Assembly (NCBI GenBank): GCA_964351595.1
Contig: CAYGOT010000011.1
Location: 1-64,000 of the forward strand
Direction of reading: 5' to 3'
Length of the DNA stretch: 64,000 nt
Source of the DNA: UBA6059 sp964351595
Lineage (GTDB): Bacteria; Bacteroidota; Bacteroidia; Cytophagales; Cyclobacteriaceae
Below, one piece after another: positions 35,683 to 44,684 of this stretch. The notes under the pieces are model-generated. The model had not been told where the DNA came from. It saw nothing but the letters and a program-made list of their open reading frames with translations, and did not search any database. Position 1 is the stretch's first letter. Each line of letters starts with the position of its first letter. Position numbers and translations under genes: made by a program.

Positions 35683-38073
35683 ATGTTCTTTCATCATCTC
35701 AAGTTTTTTGTTCGTAAAGTTAGAAAAGACGGATTCACATATCTGCTGAGTCATCTTGGCCTGGTCATAGGCTTATGCACGTTGATACTACTGGGCACTT
35801 ATATTTATCAGGAGTTTACTGTCGGTACATACGTCAAGAACCATGAAAGAATCTATCGACTAAACACTCAGTTACATAGAGGCGGGGCAACCGAGTTTGC
35901 TCTCAGCTTTGGATATCTGAAGGAAAAGTTGGTATCAGATTTTCCAGAGATTGAAGCCGCCACGCGCATCATGCAATCCCAAGGACAGAGCGTCTTTAGA
36001 GTTGAAGATCGGACGTTCAACATAGCTGAAGGTACAGCCTTTTATGTAGATGAAGATTTCTTGGATGTTTTTGAACTTCCAGTGTCTAATGGCAACAGGA
36101 ATACCGCGCTTAGCCGACCTGACGCTATAGTGCTTACCGAGTCCTTTGCTACACGTCTTTTTGGAACCAGAGACCCGATTGGAGCGATCATTGAAAATAT
36201 CCAACAAGAAGGTAATCAGAATTTAGTAGTAACAGCAGTGCTTGAAGATCTTCCGACCACTTCCCATTTTCAGTTTGACTATATACTGTCAGGGCAGACT
36301 CTCGGTTATTGGGATTACCTTGCCACGCTTGAAGCTGTATTGGGCAACTATGTCTACTACAAGGCGCACAGCCCTGTTAATACCTCGATGTTCGATGAAG
36401 AACTATTGTCCAGAACTCCTGAGATTTCACCAAGTCATTGGGGGCTGATCTCTCTACCACTAGCCAGTATCCATTTTGAGTCTGAAGGACAATTTGAGCA
36501 TGCCAGAACAGGCAACAGCGACCAATTATTACTAATAGGTTTTGCTGGTCTACTACTCTTTGTAGCATCATTTATCAATTACCTCATTATCCATATGAGT
36601 CAGCTGATAGATCGATCTGGAGAGTTTGCGATCAAAAAAGCAATGGGTATTTCATCAAGGCAGTGGCTTGGGCAGTTCGTAGTAGAGTCGATTTCTTCAA
36701 TAGCCTTGATCTCTCTAGGTGCGATTGTCTGCGCTTACTATTTTGATCAGCTTTTTCTTGCTGACACATTAGGCAATCGCCTCTTTACGACGATCTCCGT
36801 GAACCAGTTGGTGTTTTTTGGGGCCTTAACTTTAATGATGGCTATTATCACGATGACCTTTTCTATACTTAAACTCAGGTCTCAGTTCGGCTTGTCTTTG
36901 AAAAACCGATCATTAACCACAAAGGCGAGTAAAGGTCTAAAGAACCAAATCAGCTTACTGGTGCAGTTTTCATTTACACTGCTCATACTGTGCGGATCAT
37001 ATTTCGTTTGGCAGCAGCTCAGGCATCTTCAGAGTATCGATATGGGTTACTCTGGCGAATGGAGGATCAATATCACCAGATCTTCCGATACCTCTCACGG
37101 TATCTGGACCAACTTTAAAAACAGTCTTTCCACGATACCAGGTGTGAAGAGTCAAGGCTCTTCACTCTATGAGTGGGCTGGAAGTATGTACAATACAGGC
37201 CGTGTCAAGATCACCTCTGACCAAATACAAGATTCCTTATGGGTAAGAGTTAAATACAACTATATCAGCGACGGACTCCTGCCCACATTAGGTCTTGACC
37301 TTATTTCAGGTCGCAATTTTAATCAAGAGTATGCAGAAGACACCTTCAACCTATTGGTCAATGAGACCGCAGCAAAAGCTTTCGGTACTGAAGAAATAGT
37401 TGGCAAACGTTTTGAATCAAGCGTTTTTGATGACAGGTCGGGAAAGGTCATCGGTGTAGTGAAAGACTTTCACGTAGAATCCATAGAGCAAGAAGTCGCT
37501 CCCATGGTACTCTTTTTTCATCATCAGGACCTGTGGAAAGAGAATCTGATAGTGCAGGTCAATGAAAAAAACCTACGACAGACACTGGATGCTGTTCAAG
37601 CGGTCTGGAACGAATCAGGTGTCATCAGTCCCTTCGAATACACTTTTCTAGATCAGTTTCAAGCGCGACTTTTTGAGCGCGAAACTCAAAATGCTCAATT
37701 CATGGGGATCACTGCCAGTTGCTCGATCATGGTAGCATTAATTGGCCTGATCGGGCTGGTCAGCTTTCAAAATAAGCGGCGATCCAAAGAGCTCAGTCTA
37801 CGTAAGGTTTTTGGGGCTTCTGTTTCACAATTGCTCCTGATGATCAATAAGAAGTACCTTATCTTGATTGGATTATCTATTGTGATATCAGTACCCGTCG
37901 CTTATTGGGCGGTATCTCAATGGCTACAAGGATATGCCTATCGGATATCTCCGACGATTTGGGATTTTGGGCTAGTTATTGCCGCTGTTATTTTAGTAAG
38001 TCTCATTACCGTCAGCCTTCAATCCTGGAAAACAGCCCATTCAAACCCCACGGATGTACTGAGGTCCGAGTAG
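35683..38073 (+). CDS. Orphan FtsX-like ABC permease
   Basis: The 796-residue protein has the MacB_PCD/FtsX layout: an N-terminal membrane helix, an extracytoplasmic domain with NHERIYRLNTQLHRGG, a first group of helices around residue 285-400, a second periplasmic domain, and C-terminal helices with the SLRKVFGAS motif that normally contacts the ATPase. No ATP-binding gene is adjacent. Many Bacteroidota genomes hold such orphan permeases. It resembles the permease at 57.0 kb in layout. The substrate is unknown. Confidence 0.85.
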   Translation: MFFHHLKFFVRKVRKDGFTYLLSHLGLVIGLCTLILLGTYIYQEFTVGTYVKNHERIYRLNTQLHRGGATEFALSFGYLKEKLVSDFPEIEAATRIMQSQGQSVFRVEDRTFNIAEGTAFYVDEDFLDVFELPVSNGNRNTALSRPDAIVLTESFATRLFGTRDPIGAIIENIQQEGNQNLVVTAVLEDLPTTSHFQFDYILSGQTLGYWDYLATLEAVLGNYVYYKAHSPVNTSMFDEELLSRTPEISPSHWGLISLPLASIHFESEGQFEHARTGNSDQLLLIGFAGLLLFVASFINYLIIHMSQLIDRSGEFAIKKAMGISSRQWLGQFVVESISSIALISLGAIVCAYYFDQLFLADTLGNRLFTTISVNQLVFFGALTLMMAIITMTFSILKLRSQFGLSLKNRSLTTKASKGLKNQISLLVQFSFTLLILCGSYFVWQQLRHLQSIDMGYSGEWRINITRSSDTSHGIWTNFKNSLSTIPGVKSQGSSLYEWAGSMYNTGRVKITSDQIQDSLWVRVKYNYISDGLLPTLGLDLISGRNFNQEYAEDTFNLLVNETAAKAFGTEEIVGKRFESSVFDDRSGKVIGVVKDFHVESIEQEVAPMVLFFHHQDLWKENLIVQVNEKNLRQTLDAVQAVWNESGVISPFEYTFLDQFQARLFERETQNAQFMGITASCSIMVALIGLIGLVSFQNKRRSKELSLRKVFGASVSQLLLMINKKYLILIGLSIVISVPVAYWAVSQWLQGYAYRISPTIWDFGLVIAAVILVSLITVSLQSWKTAHSNPTDVLRSE

Positions 38074-38085
38074 TACATGGCTCGC

Positions 38086-38112
38086 GCAACCATTTTTCAT
38101 TTGCTGCATCTA
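38086..38112 (+). promoter_or_regulatory. ECF-like promoter block upstream of the aspartic protease
   Basis: GCAACC at 38086-38091 and GCATCTA at 38106-38112 are separated by 14 bases. The same two words with the same 14-base spacer occur before the next gene, at 39037-39063. The AAC core is common in -35 elements of extracytoplasmic-function sigma factors. The element is 49 bases upstream of the start codon. The sigma factor is unknown. Confidence 0.55.
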
Positions 38113-38160
38113 GATGCTAAGGCTGCAAGCAAGCAGAGATATCATCTAAACTGACTCAAA

Positions 38161-39024
38161 ATGAAAAATTGTATTGTAATTACCCTACTGCTGCTGGTAG
38201 CAGGAATCACCCGCGCACAGGAATATCCTATTCATATAATGGAAGAAGGTCACATCGTGGTTGGGGTCACGATCAACGACTCTATCCCAGCCAATTTTAT
38301 TCTGGATACAGGTGCCGGCATTATGATCTTATCCGGCAAGATGTACAACCGCATCAAAGATGCGGTAACGCCTGCCGGTTATCATACCGGCTTCAGGCAT
38401 GATGGAGATCGGATCTCTGGTGAGATTTATGAAATCCCTTCTTTCGCTATTGGGGAGGTCAAGGTAGAAAACTTAAAAGCGGGTATGTACCCGCCGCTCG
38501 ATGGTATGGGTATTGATGGGTTGATTTCCATGAAGTTTTTCGAGAACAAGCCATTTACGATAGACTATGCAAAAAGCAAGTTGACGTTCCAGGAACCCAA
38601 CAGTCTGATCGATCTGGCCAAAACCGGTGAGGTTGGTCCGCTGGAGTTTCATCGCAACCTTGACGTTTCTCTAGACATCTCCATCCCTATATGCATCAAT
38701 GGAAAAGTGCAGGTCAATGCCCAGTTTGATACGGGTAGCGGTCACGACCTCTATGTAGTCAACCCATTTTTCATGGAGCAATTGGGGTTCAATGAATCTA
38801 ACACCGAGGCGAGCACCTACATGACTCCTATTTCGGGTACGGAAATCAAAGACTACATCGCAAGGGAAAATGATCTAAGAATATGCCGTACGCCTGCTGT
38901 AATTACCTCAACAGTCGTCTTCAGAGAAGGGTTGATCATGGAAGCGTTGGTTGGAAGTGGGCTTTTCAAAAACGGGGCGATTACTATCGATATTCCCAGC
39001 GCACAATTCATCATTCACAAATAA
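38161..39024 (+). CDS. Pepsin/retropepsin-like aspartic protease
   Basis: The 287-residue protein has a signal peptide (residues 1-20, TRAQ). Two Asp-Thr-Gly motifs, Asp49 in FILDTGAG and Asp190 in QFDTGSG, give the two catalytic halves of a bilobal aspartic protease. Each is followed by a hydrophobic strand typical of the fold. It is expected to act in the periplasm or outside. Its promoter-like block matches that of the head-GIN gene downstream, so the two may be co-regulated, probably in response to envelope stress. Confidence 0.85.
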   Translation: MKNCIVITLLLLVAGITRAQEYPIHIMEEGHIVVGVTINDSIPANFILDTGAGIMILSGKMYNRIKDAVTPAGYHTGFRHDGDRISGEIYEIPSFAIGEVKVENLKAGMYPPLDGMGIDGLISMKFFENKPFTIDYAKSKLTFQEPNSLIDLAKTGEVGPLEFHRNLDVSLDISIPICINGKVQVNAQFDTGSGHDLYVVNPFFMEQLGFNESNTEASTYMTPISGTEIKDYIARENDLRICRTPAVITSTVVFREGLIMEALVGSGLFKNGAITIDIPSAQFIIHK

Positions 39025-39036
39025 TCCTTGATTAGC

Positions 39037-39063
39037 GCAACCTTTCTTCAAAATCTGCATCTA
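39037..39063 (+). promoter_or_regulatory. ECF-like promoter block upstream of the head-GIN gene
   Basis: GCAACC at 39037-39042 and GCATCTA at 39057-39063 repeat the two words and the 14-base spacer found at 38086-38112. The surrounding bases GCGCAACC and TGCATCTA are identical at both sites. The element lies 19 bases before the start codon. Confidence 0.55.
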
Positions 39064-39082
39064 ATACCTAAACTCAATTACT

Positions 39083-39778
39083 ATGAAGACACTAATAACG
39101 CTATTTATTACACTTTTACTGATTTCAAGATCAGTCTACGCTCAAAGTACGGAAGTGAGGGCACTTGCAGACTTCACTAGCGTAAAAGTCGAGGGTGCCG
39201 GAAACATTTACCTGACCGCTGGTGATAAATCGCAAGTAGAGATACGACTCAAAAATGACAGCTATGAGCTTTCTGATATTATTACTGACGTCAGCGGCAG
39301 TCGACTGTGGATTGACTACAAGGAAAAGGGGACCTTCAAGTCTGCTCCCAAAGTCGACCTCTGGATTACCTACAAGTCATTAGAAGAAATATCGGTGAGC
39401 GGAGCTGGTAAGATCAGTACTGAGAATACCATCAAAGCGAATCGGTTTGTCCTTGACTGTGAGGGTGCCGAGAGTGCTAATCTGGAGCTGGATGTCAACG
39501 AGCTTATCGCCACCATGTCAGGTGCAGGCTCTTTTAACCTTTCCGGTAGGGCGGATCAACAGGAGCTGGAAGTATCCGGCGCAGGATCAATCAACGCAGA
39601 AGATTTGGTAGGTCAAACGGTAATTGCAGAAGTGAGTGGCGTGGGATCACTCTATGTACATGCGACAGAGCGCCTCAAGGGTACTGTAAGTGGCGTAGGA
39701 AAAATTCGATATAAAGGAGACCCAAAGGTTCAGGACCTCAACAATGATGGTATAGGTTCCATCAAGAGAATGGACTAA
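39083..39778 (+). CDS. Head-GIN domain (DUF2807) secreted protein
   Basis: The 231-residue protein has a signal peptide (residues 1-20, VYAQ) and a DUF2807 right-handed beta-helix built from short repeats such as VSGAG, MSGAGSFNLSG, VSGAGSINAEDL and VSGVGSLYVHATE. Head-GIN proteins are common exported proteins of Bacteroidota. Their function is unsettled; they are often seen under envelope-stress or anti-sigma-linked control. Its promoter-like block, shared with the aspartic protease upstream, fits that picture. It ends convergent with the GH3 gene by 16 bases. Confidence 0.9.
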   Translation: MKTLITLFITLLLISRSVYAQSTEVRALADFTSVKVEGAGNIYLTAGDKSQVEIRLKNDSYELSDIITDVSGSRLWIDYKEKGTFKSAPKVDLWITYKSLEEISVSGAGKISTENTIKANRFVLDCEGAESANLELDVNELIATMSGAGSFNLSGRADQQELEVSGAGSINAEDLVGQTVIAEVSGVGSLYVHATERLKGTVSGVGKIRYKGDPKVQDLNNDGIGSIKRMD

Positions 39779-39794
39779 CTGGTTTATTTCAAGT

Positions 39795-40994
39795 TCAGTG
39801 TTCAGGGGGGTTGCTTTCGGCAGCTCCCTTTTTTTCTGTCACAATACCAAGATTGGTCTTCATCTGCATGATTCGCTGATAGGAAGCCTCTACCCGGTCT
39901 TCTGTAATCTCACCGTCACGGACTAGCTGCATGATCATGCCGTGAATTTCATCGGCAGTCCGTTTGTCTGTTTTGGGCACATTGTTAGCAAACATCAGCA
40001 CATCGACTCCAGCGTCAATTGCCATCTTGATGGCATTCTTTAGTCCGAAGTGTTTGCTGATCGCATGCATCTGCATATCATCTGAAAACACTACCCCTTC
40101 AAATCCCATAAAGTCACGCAGAATACCCGTAATAATTGGTTTGGAGAGTGTCGCTGGCAACTTGGCAGAGTCCAGGTGTTGATTAATAATATGGGCCGTC
40201 ATGATGCCATCTACCCTACCGGAATCCAGCATGGTCTTGTAGGGAGACAGTTCATAAAACATCCATGAGTCAGTCACATCAGTCATATCAAGATGTGAAT
40301 CAGTAGAGGAGCTGCCATGACCCGGAAAATGCTTCAATACAGTGCCCACATTATTATCCCGATGAGCATCTACTACGGCCATACCGTGAGCAGCAACTTT
40401 GGCGGGATCGGATCCATAAGTTCTTCCAAGCTTGCCTATGACAGGGTTATTGGGATTAACATCTACGTCTATATCAGGCGCATAATTGAGATTGATACCC
40501 AGCGAATCCAGTAAGCTGGCAGTCTGTGATGCGTAGAGATAGGTACTGTCAAGGTTGTCGATTTGGCCGAGTTCTCCGGCTTGCTTTGTAGCAGGAAATC
40601 CGTACTTGGATTTCAGCCTGGTCACACGACCTCCTTCTTCATCTATAGAAGTAAAGACCGGTATTGGGGAAGCTGACTGCACCCTTCGCATGATTGCCTC
40701 TAGTGAAGAAAAAGGGGTGATGGGGTCAATGTTCTTTTCATAGATCACCACGCCACCGACCTTTCCAGCCTTGATTTCCGGTAGGATGGCGTCCGCCTCC
40801 TCTGGCAGCTGAAACTCCCCGAGTCCGATCATCACCATCTGGCCTACCTTGATCGAAAGAGAGTCTGGCATCACCTCAATCGAGCCTTCAAGCTGTTGAG
40901 CGAATAACCCCTGACTGAATATGATGAGTGTGCTAGTTATCAGAAACCTTGATGACCACTTTGCCAGTGGCTCGTTTCGTCCTAATCCTTTCAT
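39795..40994 (-). CDS. GH3 family beta-N-acetylhexosaminidase-like enzyme
   Basis: The protein of about 399 residues starts at the ATG at 40994, giving a signal peptide (FLITSTLIIFSQGLFAQ). It contains the GH3 N-terminal TIM barrel: GQMVMIGLGEF, FTSIDEEGGRVTRLK, INLNYAPDIDVDVNP, and the catalytic loop KHFPGHGSSSTDSH with the Asp-His dyad of NagZ-type enzymes, then FSDDMQMHAI. It probably cleaves N-acetylglucosamine from muropeptides or other glycans outside the cytoplasm. It overlaps the end of the broken reductase by 62 bases; a TTG at 41021 would give a longer N-terminus. Confidence 0.88.
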   Translation of the reverse strand: MKGLGRNEPLAKWSSRFLITSTLIIFSQGLFAQQLEGSIEVMPDSLSIKVGQMVMIGLGEFQLPEEADAILPEIKAGKVGGVVIYEKNIDPITPFSSLEAIMRRVQSASPIPVFTSIDEEGGRVTRLKSKYGFPATKQAGELGQIDNLDSTYLYASQTASLLDSLGINLNYAPDIDVDVNPNNPVIGKLGRTYGSDPAKVAAHGMAVVDAHRDNNVGTVLKHFPGHGSSSTDSHLDMTDVTDSWMFYELSPYKTMLDSGRVDGIMTAHIINQHLDSAKLPATLSKPIITGILRDFMGFEGVVFSDDMQMHAISKHFGLKNAIKMAIDAGVDVLMFANNVPKTDKRTADEIHGMIMQLVRDGEITEDRVEASYQRIMQMKTNLGIVTEKKGAAESNPPEH

Positions 40995-41880
40995 GTGCTT
41001 GCGGCATTTCCGAAAGGTCAAAGGTAGAGTCTATTATCGGTTTTATCTGACCCTCTTCGCACATAGTTTTAATTCGGTCAAGCTGCTGAGCATTAGGCTT
41101 TACCACTACTACTTTGCCCTTCTTTCGACTAAGTATCGTCAGGCCATGCATGGCGAAGTTTTTGACACTGGGGATGGTGCTGACGTACGTTCCCGATTTG
41201 TTCAATAAATGTGCTACCTCACCAAAGGAATAGTTACCGTAAGCATCATAGTATATATCGAAGTGCTTACCCAAGTCTACGATGCTGATTTTGGTATAGT
41301 CCAGCACTATATCCGCACCAAGAGACTTCACCAATTCTTCGTTGCGGTAGCTGCAAACTGCGGTGACATGACCACCGAGCGCTTTGATCAGCTGCACAGC
41401 ATAGACACCCACGCCACCTGAGGCACCATTGACCAGGACGGTCTGCCCGGCTTTAAACCTGGCCAATCCAACCACCGCCTGCCATGTAGTCAATGCCACT
41501 AGAGGGAGTCCTGCCGCTTCTTCAAAGGCGAAATTTTCAGGCATCAGCGATAGCTGGCTTGATTTAACCGAGACATACTCGGCGTAGGCGCCACCCTCTA
41601 TCGTCGATCGCATACCAAAGACCTTCTCTCCAGGCCGGATTTATGTCACTCCATCACCAACCTCCGAAACTACACCGCTGAAGTCCGACCCAAGTATTCG
41701 AGGAAAGCCATTGCCTACCGGAATTTTGAACTTACCGGCGCGCTGCAATAGCTCAATGGGATTGACAGAGGTGTAAAGCACCTTCACCAAGATTCGCCCT
41801 GATTTGAGCATAGGCTTAGGCACCTCGGCAAGTCGTAGCTCCGAGGGTTCTCCATATCTATTGATGACTACTGCTTTCAT
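40933..41880 (-). pseudogene. Zinc-type alcohol dehydrogenase/quinone reductase split by a stop codon
   Basis: The first 79 codons (41641-41880) read as the start of an MDR-family NADPH:quinone reductase, MKAVVINRYGEPSEL to VSEVGDGVT. A TAA at 41641-41643 interrupts, and the same frame continues IRPGEKVFG into a full Rossmann domain with GASGGVGVYAVQLIKALG. Family members have a single ordinary codon at the stop position, so one nonsense change explains the split. Nothing else is damaged. The enzyme would reduce quinones or related electrophiles. Its start overlaps the ceramidase-like gene by 4 bases. Confidence 0.85.
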
Positions 41881-43235
41881 TCTTCTACCGAGAACTTTTC
41901 GATCATCGTAGTGAGTAGCTCGCTGAAGTAGGCGCCATTGTAGGGGCCAAACCAGTTCATTGTTCTTGTCTCATACTTGCTCAGGTCGTACCATTCATCT
42001 TTGGTGATATAGCCGATATAGCTACCATTAAAGCTATGTACCATCAGGTATTTGTCATCCAATCGGGCCAGGTCAGAAAGAGGCTCAACAAGCTCTCCCG
42101 AAAAATCACAGGGTGTCCCTAACAGCAATTGATCCCCTATCTGGAGCCCGTTGATCGTAGCATTGACCTCTCCAAATACCTGATCAAAAACCCAGGGCCT
42201 CAATCGTAGGTCTTCACTAATTCTAAAATGCGGGGCTCTTAACGAGATATCCGCTCTCATAAAGCCAAGCTCTGTGGTATAATCTACCGGGGTAGCATTT
42301 TGGATCAGTAGTATTTGGGGTACCAGGCTCTCTGCTATGTACGCGATCTCCTCCAAGTCGTCCAGAGGTGGTGACAAAGGCGCCATACTCCCGACAGCTC
42401 CGGCACCATAGCTGGCAAAGCTGATCATTGAGTCCGCCTCGAGCATTTTCACCAACTGGCCTGGATAGTCAGCAGATAACTCCATGAAGCTACCGCCAAG
42501 GCAGGTGGCGTGCGCAGCAAAGCTGCTTAACAGGGCTACCTGACCATTATCTTTCACAATTTTGATGATCCGAAACCAAGGATCAATTTGACCCACTTGA
42601 TCTCCCACAAGGCGATTGCGGACCAAATCTCCAGCCATCACAGCACTGTAGCCGATCTGGGCCCGGCTTGCCTGCAAAGTGGCTGTGTTGATTGCGGTAG
42701 CAATCTGCTGAGCAATGAACTCCACTACCGCCGGATCAAACTCACCACTAAATAGCGACCCTACCAGACCCGGTTGCCATCCGCCGATGCTCGAGTGAGA
42801 ATGAGTAGCTGTGAGAAAGGTGTTCTGTGGATTGAACGGCGTGCCATCGAGCAGCTGAAATAAGCGGGTATAAACCAGAGGCGGAATAATCAACAAATCA
42901 GCCGAGACGTAAGTCGCTTTGGTTGCGCCATTGTCAAAGACAAATGCACGGACGAACACACTGTCATGAATCGTTTGATAACGCGCACCCCTGCGCTTAC
43001 CGTACCCCGCAAGAGGTACAGGTTTTTCGGGTACGAGAGAGGTCTTGGCCCAACCTACCTTCAGTGTATCACCGGAAACGAGGGTCGGCTGAAGAGCCTC
43101 CAACGAACTCATGGTTTCGGTGTAGTAAGGCATTTCCTGATAAGGTGTGCGGTCAACAGTGGTAACGAGGACAAGTCCTAGTATTATCAGTACTGCCGCT
43201 ATACTTCCCGCAATCTTCAACCACTTTTTAAGCAT
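41877..43235 (-). CDS. Neutral ceramidase-like hydrolase with N-terminal anchor
   Basis: The 452-residue protein begins with a membrane anchor or signal sequence (IAGSIAAVLIILGLVLVTTV). It then matches the neutral/alkaline non-lysosomal ceramidase N-terminal domain: VGWAKTSLVPEKPVPLAGYGKRRG, TATHSHSSIGGW with zinc-ligand histidines, and SSFAAHATCLGG. Such enzymes hydrolyse N-acyl sphingosines. Bacteroidota make sphingolipids, so a self-lipid substrate is plausible but unproven. The normal C-terminal domain of true ceramidases is missing. It precedes the broken reductase by a 4-base overlap. Confidence 0.82.
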   Translation of the reverse strand: MLKKWLKIAGSIAAVLIILGLVLVTTVDRTPYQEMPYYTETMSSLEALQPTLVSGDTLKVGWAKTSLVPEKPVPLAGYGKRRGARYQTIHDSVFVRAFVFDNGATKATYVSADLLIIPPLVYTRLFQLLDGTPFNPQNTFLTATHSHSSIGGWQPGLVGSLFSGEFDPAVVEFIAQQIATAINTATLQASRAQIGYSAVMAGDLVRNRLVGDQVGQIDPWFRIIKIVKDNGQVALLSSFAAHATCLGGSFMELSADYPGQLVKMLEADSMISFASYGAGAVGSMAPLSPPLDDLEEIAYIAESLVPQILLIQNATPVDYTTELGFMRADISLRAPHFRISEDLRLRPWVFDQVFGEVNATINGLQIGDQLLLGTPCDFSGELVEPLSDLARLDDKYLMVHSFNGSYIGYITKDEWYDLSKYETRTMNWFGPYNGAYFSELLTTMIEKFSVEE

Positions 43236-43334
43236 TAATCAGAGCTTTAACCGAGTCCAAATATTGATACTGTTCCGGCGTTCTACTGCAATCGAGTAGT
43301 GCAATTGACCACAATTTCGTAAATTCGCTTTATT

Positions 43335-43556
43335 ATGACTTATCAAGTAGAAATTCTTAAACCCAAAGCTGAAAAATTGCTGAGAGACCTTGCAGACTTG
43401 AAACTCATTTCCATATCTGACTCTTCAAAAGACCCCTTTATGGCTGTCGTTGATAGACTGAGAAAAAAAGCTGAATACGACCCGCCGAATTTAGAAGATA
43501 TAACCAAAGAGGTCGAATTGGTGAGAACGGAGCGCTATGCCAAACGAGAGGCATAG
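43335..43556 (+). CDS. Antitoxin of a PIN toxin module
   Basis: The 73-residue protein begins TYQVEILKPKAEKLLRDLADLKLISI and has a helical C-terminus. It precedes a PIN-domain toxin and overlaps it by 20 bases, the usual arrangement of type II toxin-antitoxin pairs. The N-terminal pattern resembles small RelB/Phd-like antitoxins, but the exact family is uncertain. It probably autoregulates through the intergenic region before it and neutralises the toxin by direct binding. Confidence 0.75.
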   Translation: MTYQVEILKPKAEKLLRDLADLKLISISDSSKDPFMAVVDRLRKKAEYDPPNLEDITKEVELVRTERYAKREA

Positions 43557-43950
43557 AGCGATTTTTGATACCAATATTTGGGTGAGTTTTCTGCTAACGA
43601 GCGATTTTTCCAAAATTGATCATCTGTTTAAGAGTAATGAACTTACACTCCTCTTTAGCCAAGAACTTTTAGATGAATTCATAGAAGTAGCTCAACGACC
43701 TAAATTCAAAAAATACTTCTCTACTACCGATCTTCAAAACCTAATTTCCAAAATCAGAATACACGCTGAATTTGTCTTGGTAACATCCTCTTTTGACTTG
43801 TGTCGCGACTATAAAGATAATTTCCTGTTAGCCTTGGCACATGATGGGAAAGCATCGCATTTGATAACAGGGGACAAAGATTTATTGGTTTTAGAGAGAC
43901 TGGATAAAACAGAAATCCTGACAATCACCGATTATTTTGAGCAAAAATGA
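43537..43950 (+). CDS. PIN-domain ribonuclease toxin
   Basis: The 137-residue protein matches the stand-alone PIN family: the first acidic strand IFDTNIWVSFLL, the helix LLDEFIEVAQRPKF, the central DLCRDYKDNFLLALAHDGKA with Asp residues, and the final LITGDKDLLVL. These carry the conserved Asp/Glu residues for magnesium-dependent RNA cleavage. The frame is full-length. Its last bases overlap the start codon of the SGNH hydrolase (ATGA), so the toxin is translationally coupled to downstream metabolic genes. The degraded module at 35.2-35.6 kb is a second, unrelated-looking PIN system. Confidence 0.88.
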   Translation: MPNERHRAIFDTNIWVSFLLTSDFSKIDHLFKSNELTLLFSQELLDEFIEVAQRPKFKKYFSTTDLQNLISKIRIHAEFVLVTSSFDLCRDYKDNFLLALAHDGKASHLITGDKDLLVLERLDKTEILTITDYFEQK

Positions 43951-44684
43951 TCTCTATGATCTTAACAAGGATTGGCTGGCGTATTCTCTTCTTCTTATCG
44001 ACTCCTCTAATACTACCGGAAGCTATATATGCGAGATGGCGTACGCCTCGTCTTCCAGAGGCAAAAGATCCCACCGAAGGCAGCAGCCCCAGCGCGTTGT
44101 TTCCTCCATTAAAAATAGCTTTCATCGGAGAGTCTACCATCGCGGGGGTTGGTGCTCATGATATGAAGAACGCATTGACCGGCTCGACGATAACGGCACT
44201 GGAAAAAAGCTACTGTGTGAAGTGGTCGATTGTCGGTCACAATGGCATCCGTATCTCAGAACTACTGCCGTACCTTACTAAAGAACTGCTATCCGATAAG
44301 CAAGCAATCATCGTAGCGATAGGTGCCAATGATACGACAAAGCTCACCTCCTACAACAGATGGATTGAAGGTCTGGTCAGGTTCATCACAAAGATTAGAA
44401 GTCATACAGATGCCCCCATTATTTTTAGTGAGCTCCCACCAATGCACCTTTTTACTGCATTGCCCCAGCCGCTCCGTACGGTCGTTGGTCAGCGAGCGAA
44501 GCTTTTTGACAAAGCCTTGAGAGGAGTCTGCGAAGCAGATAAATCATGCCATTACCTTCCCTTGAACTTTGAGCCCCGACCCGGCTACCTCGCCACTGAT
44601 GGCTATCATCCTTCGGAGTTGGCCTATCAGGAGTGGGGCGAGCGGCTGGCCATTTTTATTCACGAAATCAAGCAAAACAAATGA
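43947..44684 (+). CDS. SGNH/GDSL hydrolase
   Basis: The 245-residue protein contains an SGNH fold with IAFIGESTIAG as a GDSL-like block I (Ser nucleophile), VAIGANDTTKL as block III and DGYHPS as block V with Asp and His. A short hydrophobic N-terminal stretch IGWRILFFLSTPLILP could be an uncleaved membrane anchor. It likely hydrolyses acyl or acetyl esters; the substrate is unknown. It starts with an ATGA overlap after the toxin and ends with an ATGA overlap with the next gene, consistent with coupled translation. Confidence 0.82.
   Translation: MISMILTRIGWRILFFLSTPLILPEAIYARWRTPRLPEAKDPTEGSSPSALFPPLKIAFIGESTIAGVGAHDMKNALTGSTITALEKSYCVKWSIVGHNGIRISELLPYLTKELLSDKQAIIVAIGANDTTKLTSYNRWIEGLVRFITKIRSHTDAPIIFSELPPMHLFTALPQPLRTVVGQRAKLFDKALRGVCEADKSCHYLPLNFEPRPGYLATDGYHPSELAYQEWGERLAIFIHEIKQNK

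Noticed and set aside
35683..38073. Complete MacAB-type efflux system
   Set aside because: Neither an ATPase nor a MacA-like adaptor gene is adjacent, so only the permease can be supported.
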